From: Acanthosoma haemorrhoidale
Taxonomy: Eukaryota; Arthropoda; Insecta; Hemiptera; Acanthosomatidae
NCBI GenBank assembly: GCA_930367205.1
Contig: OV884014.1
Span: forward strand, 120,287,768-120,351,767
Length of the DNA: 64,000 nucleotides
Reading direction: 5' to 3'
Below the pieces are notes generated by a model that did not search any database, had not been told where the DNA came from, and worked only from the letters and a program-made list of their open reading frames with translations. Numbering within the stretch: the first letter of the stretch is position 1; each line of letters starts with the position of its first letter. This document shows, one piece after another, positions 49,970 through 61,600 of the stretch. The position numbers were made by a program, and so were the translations under genes.

Positions 49970-52591
49970 GTAAGCAAAGAATCCACATAATGCTCCCTTA
50001 ACTTGTTGGAGAGTTATTAGTGATAAGAATAATTCTACATCTATCCAATTTCCTCAAACGACAAATCGACCGAGCTTAGCAAAAGTGAATATGTTCACAT
50101 CGGCCTTGCTCCAAAACCACTATCATCAATTGAATCAAACTTTGTGGGTTTGTAAACAATATATAGATGTACGTAATAAAAAAAACCACACAATGCTACC
50201 ATAATTAGTTGCCGAGTTATTAGCGATAATGCATAATTCTAAATCTTTCAAGTTTCTTCAACAGCCGAATCCACCGAACTAAGCAAAGTGGAATATGTTC
50301 ACATCGCCCAATCTCAAAAACTACTAGCATCAATTCAATGAAACTTTGTGGGATTGTTGACAATATATAGATGTACGTAATAAAAAAAATTAAATAATCC
50401 TACTATAGCTGGTTGCCGAGTTATTAGCGATAAAAAAAATTCTACATCTTTCTAATTACGGCAGCAGCCGAAATGACCGTGCTAAGCGAAGGGGAATATG
50501 TTAACATCGCCCTTCCTCAAAAACTACTAGCATCAATGAAATTAAACTTTGTGGGTTTGTTGACAGTATATAGAGGAACGTAAGCAAAGAAACTACATAA
50601 TGCTCCCATAACTTGTTGCAGAGTTATTAGCACTAAGAATAATTCTACATCTATCCAATTTCCTCAAACGCCAAATCGACAGAACTAAGCAAAGTGGAAT
50701 ATGTTCACATCGACCTATCTCAAAAACTACTAGCATCAATTCAATGAAACTTTGTGGGATTGTTGACAATATGTAGATGTACGTAATAAAAAAAATTAAA
50801 GGATGCTACTATAGCTGGTTGCTGAGTTATTAGCGATAATGTATAATTCCAAATCTTTCATGTTTCTTCAACAGCCAAATCCCCCGAGCTAAGATAAGTC
50901 GAATATGTTCACATCGCCCTACCTCCGAAACCACTATCATCAATTTGATCAAACTTTGTGGGTTTGTTGACAATATATAGAGGAACGTAAGCAAAGAATC
51001 CACATAATGCTCCCTTAACTTGTTGGAGAGTTATTAGTGATAAGAATAATTCTACATCTATCCAATTTCCTCAACAGCCGAATCCACCGAACTAAGCAAA
51101 GTGGAATATGTTCACATCGCCTTTCCTAAAAAACTACCTCCATCAATTTAATCAAACTTTGTGGGATTGTTGACAATATATAGATGTACCTAATAAAAAA
51201 AAACACATAATGCTACCATAACTGGTTGCTGAGTTATTAGCGATAAAAAAAATTCTACATCTTTCCAATTACGGCAGCAGCCGAAATGACCGTGCTAAGC
51301 GAAGGGGAATATGTTAACATCGCCCTTCCTCAAAAACTACTAGCATCAATGAAATTAAACTTTGTGGGTTTGTTGACAATATATAGAGGAACGTAAGCAA
51401 AGAAACTACATAATGCTCCCATAACTTGTTGCAGAGTTATTAGCACTAAGAATAATTTTGACAATACATAGATGTACGTAATAAAAAAAACTAAAAAATG
51501 CTACTATAACTGGTTGCCCAGTAATTAGCAATAAACATAATTCTACATCTATCCAATTTCCTCAAACGCCAAATCGACCGAGCTTAGCAAAAGTGAATAT
51601 GTTCACATCGGCCTAGCTCCAAAACCACTATCATCAATTGAATCAAACTTTGTGGGTTTGTAAACAATATATAGATGTACGTAATAAAAAAAACCACATA
51701 ATGCTACTATAATTAGTTGCCGAGTTATTAGCGATAATGCATAATTCTAAATCTTTCAAGTTTCTTCAACAGCCGAATCCACCGAACTAAGCAAAGTGGA
51801 ATATGTTCACATCGCCCAATCTCAAAAACTACTAGCATCAATTCAATGAAACTTTGTGGGATTGTTGACAATATATAGATGTACGTAATAAAAAAAATTA
51901 AATAATCCTACTATAGCTGGTTGCCGAGTTATTAGCGATAATGCATAATTCTAAATCTTTCAAGTTTCTTCAACAGCCTAATCCACCGAACTAAGCAAAG
52001 TGGAATATGTTCACATCGCCCAATCTCAAAAACTGCTAGCATCAATTCGATGAAACTTTGTGGGATCGTTGACAATATATAGATGTACGTAATAAAAAAA
52101 ATTAAATAATCCTACTATAGCTGGTTGCTGAGTTATTAGCGATAAAAATAATTCTACATCTTTCCAATTTCGGCAGCAGCCGAAATGACCGCGCTAAGCG
52201 AAGGTGAATATGTTCACATCGCCCTTCCTAAAAAACTACCTCCATCAATTTAATCAAACTTTGTGGGATTGTTGACAATATATAGATGTACCTAATAAAA
52301 AAAAACACATAATGCTACCATAACTGGTTGCTGAGTTATTAGCGATAAAAAAAATTCTACATCTTTCCAATTACGGCAGCAGCCGAAATGACCGTGCTAA
52401 GCGAAGGGGAATATGTTAATATCGCCCTTCCTCAAAAACTACTAGCATCAATGAAATCAAACTTTGTGGGTTTGTTGACAATATATAGAGGAACGTAAGC
52501 AAAGAAACTACATAATGCTCCCATAACTTGTTGCAGAGTTATTAGCACTAAGAATAATTTTGACAATACATAGATGTACGTAATAAAAAAA
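49970..52591 (+). repeat. Satellite block copied at 60471-63092 (displacement 10,501 bp)
   Basis: Matching private features: CGACAGAAC (about 50686/61187), GCCTTTCCTAAAAAAC (51120/61621) and TTAATATCGCCC (about 52417/62918). About 51178-52590 also matches 53990-55400 at 2,812 bp. Ends are approximate. Confidence 0.75.
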
Positions 52592-52794
52592 ACTAAAAAA
52601 TGCTACTATAACTGGTTGCCCAGTAATTAGCAATAAACATAATTCTACATCTATCCAATTTCCTCAAACGCCAAATCGACCGAGCTTAGCAAAAGTGAAT
52701 ATGTTCACATCGGCCTAGCTCCAAAACCACTATCATCAATTGAATCAAACTTTGTGGGTTTGTAAACAATATATAGATGTACGTAATAAAAAAA

Positions 52795-54260
52795 ACCACA
52801 TAATGCTACTATAATTAGTTGCCGAGTTATTAGCGATAATGCATAATTCTAAATCTTTCAAGTTTCTTCAACAGCCGAATCCACCGAACTAAGCAAAGTG
52901 GAATATGTTCACATCGCCCAATCTCAAAAACTGCTAGCATCAATTCGATGAAACTTTGTGGGATCGTTGACAATATATAGATGTACGTAAGCAAAGAATC
53001 CACATAATGCTCCCTTAACTTGTTGGAGAGTTATTAGTGATAAGAATAATTCTACATCTATCCAATTTCCTCAAACGCCAAATCGACCGAGCTTAGCAAA
53101 AGTGAATATGTTCACATCGCCCAATCTCAAAAACTACTAGCATCAATTCAATGAAACTTTGTGGGATTGTTGACAATATATAGATGTACGTAATAAAAAA
53201 AAACACATAATGCTACCATAACTGGTTGTTGAGTTATTAGCGATAAAAAAATTCTACATCTCTCCAATTACGGCAGCAGCCGAAATGACCGCGCTAAGCG
53301 AAGGGGAATATGTTAACATCGCCCTTCCTCAAAAACTACTAGCATCAATGAAATTAAACTTTGTGGGTTTGTTGACAATATATAGAGGAACGTAAGCAAA
53401 GAAACTACATAATGCTCCCATAACTTGTTGCAGAGTTATTAGCACTAAGAATAATTCTACATCTATCCAATTTCCTCAAACGCCAAATCGACCGAACTAA
53501 GCAAAGTGGAATATGTTCACATCGACCAATCTCAAAAACTACTAGCATCAATTCAATGAAACTTTGTGGGATTGTTGACAATATGTAGATGTACGTAATA
53601 AAAAAAATTAAAGAATGCTACTATAGCTGGTTGCCGAGTTATTAGCGATAATGTATAATTCCAAATCTTTCATGTTTCTTTAACAGCCAAATCCACCGAG
53701 CTAAGATAAGTTGAATATGTTCACATCGCCCTACCTCCGAAACCACTATCATCAATTTGATCAAACTTTGTGGGTTTGTTGACAATATATAGAGGAACGT
53801 AAGCAAAGAATCCACATAATGCTCCCTTAACTTGTTGGAGAGTTATTAGTGATAAGAATAATTCTACATCTATCCAATTTCCTCAAACGCCAAATCGACC
53901 GAGCTTAGCAAAAGTGAATATGTTCACATCGGCCTTGCTCCAAAACCACTATCATCAATTGAATCAAACTTTGTGGGTTTGTAAACAATATATAGATGTA
54001 CCTAATAAAAAAAAACACATAATGCTACCATAACTGGTTGCTGAGTTATTAGCGATAAAAAAAATTCTACATCTTTCCAATTACGGCAGCAGCCGAAATG
54101 ACCGTGCTAAGCGAAGGGGAATATGTTAACATCGCCCTTCCTCAAAAACTACTAGCATCAATGAAATTAAACTTTGTGGGTTTGTTGACAATATATAGAG
54201 GAACGTAAGCAAAGAAACTACATAATGCTCCCATAACTTGTTGCAGAGTTATTAGCACTA
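52795..54260 (+). repeat. Satellite block copied at 58654-60119 (displacement 5,859 bp)
   Basis: Both copies share the GATCGTTGACAATATATAG variant followed by the chimeric TAGATGTACGTAAGCAAAG join (52961/58820) and then the same monomer order. The copy ends at the truncated G junction, which is present at 54269 and absent at 60128. Confidence 0.75.
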
Positions 54261-55830
54261 AGAATAATTTTGACAATACACAGATGTACGTAATAAAAAA
54301 AACTAAAAAATGCTACTATAACTGGTTGCCCAGTAATTAGCAATAAACATAATTCTACATCTATCCAATTTCCTCAAACGCCAAATCGACCGAGCTTAGC
54401 AAAAGTGAATATGTTCACATCGGCCTAGCTCCAAAACCACTATCATCAATTGAATCAAACTTTGTGGGTTTGTAAACAATATATAGATGTACATAATAAA
54501 AAGAACCACATAATGCTACTATAATTAGTTGCCGAGTTATTAGCGATAATGCATAATTCTAAATCTTTCAAGTTTCTTCAACAGCCGAATCCACCGAACT
54601 AAGCAAAGTGGAATATGTTCACATCGCCCAATCTCAAAAACTACTAGCATCAATTCAATGAAACTTTGTGGGATTGTTGACAATATATAGATGTACGTAA
54701 TAAAAAAAATTAAATAATCCTACTATAGCTGGTTGCCGAGTTATTAGCGATAATGCATAATTCTAAATCTTTCAAGTTTCTTCAACAGCCTAATCCACCG
54801 AACTAAGCAAAGTGGAATATGTTCACATCGCCCAATCTCAAAAACTGCTAGCATCAATTCGATGAAACTTTGTGGGATCGTTGACAATATATAGATGTAC
54901 GTAATAAAAAAAATTAAATAATCCTACTATAGCTGGTTGCTGAGTTATTAGCGATAAAAATAATTCTACATCTTTCCAATTTCGGCAGCAGCCGAAATGA
55001 CCGCGCTAAGCGAAGGTGAATATGTTCACATCGCCCTTCCTAAAAAATTACCTCCATCAATTTAATCAAACTTTGTGGGATTGTTGACAATATATAGATG
55101 TACCTAATAAAAAAAAACACATAATGCTACCATAACTGGTTGCTGAGTTATTAGCGATAAAAAAAATTCTACATCTTTCCAATTACGGCAGCAGCCGAAA
55201 TGACCGTGCTAAGCGAAGGGGAATATGTTAATATCGCCCTTCCTCAAAAACTACTAGCATCAATGAAATCAAACTTTGTGGGTTTGTTGACAATATATAG
55301 AGGAACGTAAGCAAAGAAACTACATAATGCTCCCATAACTTCTTGCAGAGGTATTAGCACTAAGAATAATTTTGACAATACATAGATGTACGTAATAAAA
55401 AAAACTAAATAATGCTACCATAACTGGTTGCCCAGTAATTAGCAATAAACATAATTCTACATCTATCCAATTTCCTCAAACGCCAAATCGACCGAGCTTA
55501 GCAAAAGTGAATATATTCACATCGGCCTAGCTCCAAAACCACTATCATCAATTGAATCAAACTTTGTGGGTTTGTAAACAATATATAAATGTACGTAATA
55601 AAAAAAACCACATAATGCTACTATAATTAGTTGCCGAGTTATTAGCGATAATGCATAATTCTAAATCTTTCAAGTTTCTTCAACAGCCGAATCCACCGAA
55701 CTAAGCAAAGTGGAATATGTTCACATCGCCCAATCTCAAAAACTACTAGCATCAATTCAATGAAACTTTGTGGGATTGTTGACAATATATAGATGTACGT
55801 AATAAAAAAAATTAAATAATCCTACTATAG
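53990..55830 (+). repeat. Satellite block copied at 61679-63519 (displacement 7,689 bp)
   Basis: Shared private variants: GACAATACACAG (54272/61961) and CTTCTTGCAGAGGTATTAG (55339/63028). It diverges near 55830/63519, where one copy continues with a D-type start and the other with an F-type start. Confidence 0.75.
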
Positions 55831-57720
55831 CTGGTTGCCGAGTTATTAGCGATAATGCATAATTCTAAATCTTTCAAGTTTCTTCAACAGCCTAATCCAC
55901 CGAACTAAGCAAAGTGGAATATGTTCACATCGCCCAATCTCAAAAACTGCTAGCATCAATTCGATGAAACTTTGTGGGATCGTTGACAATATATAGATGT
56001 ACGTAATAAAAAAAATTAAATAATCCTACTATAGCTGGTTGCTGAGTTATTAGCGATAAAAATAATTCTACATCTTTCCAATTTCGGCAGCAGCCGAAAT
56101 GACCGCGCTAAGCGAAGGTGAATATGTTCACATCGCCCTTCCTAAAAAATTACCTCCATCAATTTAATCAAACTTTGTGGGATTGTTGACAATATATATA
56201 TGTACCTAATAAAAAAAAACACATAATGCTACCATAACTGGTTGCTGAGTTATTAGCGATAAAAAAAATTCTACATCTTTCCAATTACGGCAGCAGCCGA
56301 AATGACCGTGCTAAGCGAAGGGGAATATGTTAATATCGCCCTTCCTCAAAAACTAGTAGCATCAATGAAATCAAACTTTGTGGGTTTGTAAACAATATAT
56401 AGATGTACGTAATAAAAAAAACCACATAATGCTACCATAATTAGTTGCCGAGTTATTAGCGATAATGCATAATTCTAAATCTTTCAAGTTTCTTCAACAG
56501 CCGAATCCACCGAACTAAGCAAAGTGGAATATGTTCACATCGCCCAATCTCAAAAACTACTAGCATCAATTCAATGAAACTTTGTGGGATTGTTGACAAT
56601 ATATAGATGTACGTAATAAAAAAAATTAAATAATCCTACTATAGCTGGTTGCTGAGTTATTAGCGATAAAAAAAAATCTACATCTTTCCAATTACGGCAG
56701 CAGCCGAAATGACCGTGCTAAGCGAAGGGGAATATGTTAACATCGCCCTTCCTCAAAAACTACTAGCATCAATGAAATTAAACTTTGTAGGTTTGTTGAC
56801 AATATATAGAGGAACGTAAGCAAAGAAACTACATAATGCTCCCATAACTTGTTGCAGAGTTATTAGCACTAAGAATAATTCTACATCTATCCAATTTCCT
56901 CAAACGCCAAATCGACCGAACTAAGCAAAGTGGAATATGTTCACATCGACCAATCTCAAAAACTACTAGCATCAATTCAATGAAACTTTGTGGGATTGTT
57001 GACAATATATAGAGGAACGTAAGCAAAGAATCCACATAATGCTCCCTTAACTTGTTGGAGAGTTATTAGTGATAAGAATAATTCTACATCTATCCAATTT
57101 CCTCAAACGCCAAATCGACCGAGCTTAGCAAAAGTGAATATGTTCACATCGGCCTTGCTCCAAAACCACTATCATCAATTGAATCAAACTTTGTGGGTTT
57201 GTAAACAATATATAGATGTACCTAATAAAAAAAAACACATAATGCTACCATAACTGGTTGCTGAGTTATTAGCGATAAAAAAATTCTACATCTCTCCAAT
57301 TACGGCAGCAGCCGAAATGACCGCGCTAAGCGAAGGGGAATATGTTCACATCGCCCTTCCTAAAAAACTACCACCATCAATTTAATCAAACTTTGTGGGA
57401 TTGTTGACAATATATAGATGTACCTAATAAAAAAAAACACATAATGCTACCATAACTGGTTGTTGAGTTATTAGCGTTAAAAAAATTCTACATCTCTCCA
57501 ATTACGGCAGCAGCCGAAATGACCGCGCTAAGCGAAGGGGAATATGTTAACATCGCCCTTCCTCAAAAACTACTAGCATCTATGAAATTAAACTTTGTGG
57601 TTTTGTTGACAATATATAGAGAAACGTAAGCAAAGAAACTACATAATGCTCCCATAACTTGTTGCAGAGTTATTAGCACTAAGAATAATTCTACATCTAT
57701 CAAATTTCCTCAAACGCCAA
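55831..57720 (+). repeat. Satellite array, mixed monomer order
   Basis: The same satellite with B-F monomers. The TTTGTAGGTTTG variant at 56784 recurs near 59218 and 63659. Part of 56.4-56.9 kb therefore matches 63.3-63.8 kb at about 6,875 bp. No gene is seen. Confidence 0.85.
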
Positions 57721-58653
57721 ATCGACCGAGCTTAGCAAAAGTGAATATGTTCACATTGCCCTAGCTCCAAAACCACTATCATCTATTCAATCAAACTTTG
57801 TGGGATTGTTGACAATACATAGATGTACGTAATAAAAAAAAGTAAATAATGCTACCATAACTGGTTGCCCAGTAATTAGCAATAAACATAATTTTACATC
57901 TATCCAGCTCCTTGATCTGTCAGATTGCCGAAGCTTAGGGGATGGAAATATCTTCAAATCACTCTACCTCCGAAACCGCTTGAAACATTTATGTCAAACA
58001 TTGTAGGATTGTTGATAATATATAGATGTAAAAAATAAAAGAAACCACAAAATGCTGCCTTTACTGGTTCCAGAGAAATTAAAGATAATGTATAATTCTA
58101 AATCTTTCAAGTTTCTTCAACAGCCAAATCCACCGAGCTAAGCAAAGTCGAATATGTTCACATCGCCCTACCTCCAAAACCACTATCATCAATTTGATCA
58201 AACTTTGTGGGTTTGTTGACAATATATAGAGAAACGTAAGCAAAGAATCCACATAATGCTCCCTTAACTTGTTGGAGAGTTATTAACGATAGGAATAATT
58301 CTACATCTATCCAATTTCCTCAAACGCCAAATCGACCGAACTTAGCAAAAGTGAATATGTTCACATCGGCCTTGCTCCAAAACCACTATCATCAATTGAA
58401 TCAAACTTTGTGGGTTTGTAAACAATATATAGATGTACGTAATAAAAAAAACCACACAATGCTACCATAATTAGTTGCCGAGTTATTAGCGATAATGCAT
58501 AATTCTAAATCTTTCAAGTTTCTTCAACAGCCGAATCCACCGAACTAAGCGAAGGTGAATATGTTCACATCGCCCTTCCTAAAAAACTACCACCATCAAT
58601 TTAATCAAACTTTGTGGGATTGTTGACAATATATAGATGTACCTAGTAAAAAA
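57721..58653 (+). repeat. Isolated G-A-B-C monomer run in the right half of the array
   Basis: A G-type core (CACATTGCCCTAGCTCC near 57753) is followed by an A monomer (TTGATCTG at 57912), then B and C. This is the only complete A monomer between about 28.7 and 64 kb. Private changes (CAGATTGCC, TTGTAGGATTG) show it is not a recent copy of any left-hand A monomer in the window. Confidence 0.82.
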
Positions 58654-61600
58654 AACACATAATGCTACTATAATTAGTTGCCGAGTTATTAGCGATAATG
58701 CATAATTCTAAATCTTTCAAGTTTCTTCAACAGCCGAATCCACCGAACTAAGCAAAGTGGAATATGTTCACATCGCCCAATCTCAAAAACTGCTAGCATC
58801 AATTCGATGAAACTTTGTGGGATCGTTGACAATATATAGATGTACGTAAGCAAAGAATCCACATAATGCTCCCTTAACTTGTTGGAGAGTTATTAGTGAT
58901 AAGAATAATTCTACATCTATCCAATTTCCTCAAACGCCAAATCGACCGAGCTTAGCAAAAGTGAATATGTTCACATCGCCCAATCTCAAAAACTACTAGC
59001 ATCAATTCAATGAAACTTTGTGGGATTGTTGACAATATATAGATGTATGTAATAAAAAAAAACACATAATGCTACCATAACTGGTTGTTGAGTTATTAGC
59101 GATAAAAAAATTCTACATCTCTCCAATTACGGCAGCAGCCGAAATGACCGCGCTAAGCGAAGGGGAATATGTTAACATCGCCCTTCCTCAAAAACTACTA
59201 GCATCAATGAAATTAAACTTTGTAGGTTTGTTGACAATATATAGAGGAACGTAAGCAAAGAAACTACATAATGCTCCCATAACTTGTTGCAGAGTTATTA
59301 GCACTAAGAATAATTCTACATCTATCCGATTTCCTCAATCGCCAAATCGACCGAACTAAGCAAAGTGGAATATGTTCACATCGACCAATCTCAAAAACTA
59401 CTAGCATCAATTCAATGAAACTTTGTGGGATTGTTGACAATATGTAGATGTACGTAATAAAAAAAATTAAAGAATGCTACTATAGCTGGTTGCCGAGTTA
59501 TTAGCGATAATGTATAATTCCAAATCTTTCATGTTTCTTTAACAGCCAAATCCACCGAGCTAAGATAAGTTGAATATGTTCACATCGCCCTACCTCCGAA
59601 ACCACTATCATCAATTTGATCAAACTCTGTGGGTTTGTTGACAATATATAGAGGAACGTAAGCAAAGAATCCACATAATGCTCCCTTAACTTGTTGGAGA
59701 GTTATTAGTGATAAGAATAATTCTACATCTATCCAATTTCCTCAAACGCCAAATCGACCGAGCTTAGCAAAAGTGAATATGTTCACATCGGCCTTGCTCC
59801 AAAACCACTATCATCAATTGAATCAAACTTTGTGGGTTTGTAAACAATATATAGATGTACCTAATAAAAAAAAACACATAATGCTACCATAACTGGTTGC
59901 TGAGTTATTAGCGATAAAAAAAATTCTACATCTTTCCAATTACGGCAGCAGCCGAAATGACCGTGCTAAGCGAAGGGGAATATGTTAACATCGCCCTTCC
60001 TCAAAAACTACTAGCATCAATGAAATTAAACTTTGTGGGTTTGTTGACAATATATAGAGGAACGTAAGCAAAGAAACTACATAATGCTCCCATAACTTGT
60101 TGCAGAGTTATTAGCACTAAGAATAATTCTACATCTATCCAATTTCCTCAAACGCCAAATCGACCGAACTAAGCAAAGTGGAATATGTTCATATCGACCA
60201 ATCTCAAAAACTACTAGCATCAATTCAATGAAACTTTGTGGGATTGTTGACAATATGTAGATGTACGTAATAAAAAAAATTAAAGAATGCTACTATAGCT
60301 GGTTGCCGAGTTATTAGCGATAATGTATAATTCCAAATCTTTCATGTTTCTTTAACAGCCAAATCCACCGAGCTAAGATAAGTTGAATATGTTCACATCG
60401 CCCTACCTCCGAAACCACTATCATCAATTTGATCAAACTTTGTGGGTTTGTTGACAATATATAGAGGAACGTAAGCAAAGAATCCACATAATGCTCCCTT
60501 AACTTGTTGGAGAGTTATTAGTGATAAGAATAATTCTACATCTATCCAATTTCCTCAAACGCCAAATCGACCGAGCTTAGCAAAAGTGAATATGTTCACA
60601 TCGGCCTTGCTCCAAAACCACTATCATTAATTGAATCAAACTTTGTGGGTTTGTAAACAATATATAGATGTACGTAATAAAAAAAACCACATAATGCTAC
60701 CATAATTAGTTGCCGAGTTATTAGCGATAATGCATAATTCTAAATCTTTCAAGTTTCTTCAACAGCCGAATCCACCGAACTAAGCAAAGTGGAATATGTT
60801 CACATCGCCCAATCTCAAAAACTACTAGCATCAATTCAATGAAACTTTGTGGGATTGTTGACAATATATAGATGTACGTAATAAAAAAAATTAAATAATC
60901 CTACTATAGCTTGTTGCCGAGTTATTAGCGATAAAAAAAATTCTACATCTTTCTAATTACGGCAGCAGCCGAAATGACCGTGCTAAGCGAAGGGGAATAT
61001 GTTAACATCGCCCTTCCTCAAAAACTACTAGCATCAATGAAATTAAACTTTGTGGGTTTGTTGACAGTATATAGAGGAACGTAAGCAAAGAAACTACATA
61101 ATGCTCCCATAACTTGTTGCAGAGTTATTAGCACTAAGAATAATTCTACATCTATCCAATTTCCTCAAACGCCAAATCGACAGAACTAAGCAAAGTGGAA
61201 TATGTTCACATCGACCAATCTCAAAAACTACTAGCATCAATTCAATGAAACTTTGTGGGATTGTTGACAATATGTAGATGTACGTAATAAAAAAAATTAA
61301 AGGATGCTACTATAGCTGGTTGCTGAGTTATTAGCGATAATGTATAATTCCAAATCTTTCAAGTTTCTTCAACAGCCAAATCCCCCGAGCTAAGATAAGT
61401 CGAATATGTTCACATCGCCCTACCTCCGAAACCACTATCATCAATTTGATCAAACTTTGTGGGTTTGTTGACAATATATAGAGGAACGTAAGCAAAGAAT
61501 CCACATAATGCTCCCTTAACTTGTTGGAGAGTTATTAGTGATAAGAATAATTCTACATCTATCCAATTTCCTCAACAGCCGAATCCACCGAACTAAGCAA

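Noticed and set aside
24590..57035. Further minus-strand open frames in satellite (24590-24817, 25098-25364, 27722-27949, 28230-28496, 31818-32009, 35290-35481, 47592-47783, 56829-57035)
   Set aside because: Same reason: chance frames in a non-coding tandem repeat, duplicated along with the blocks.
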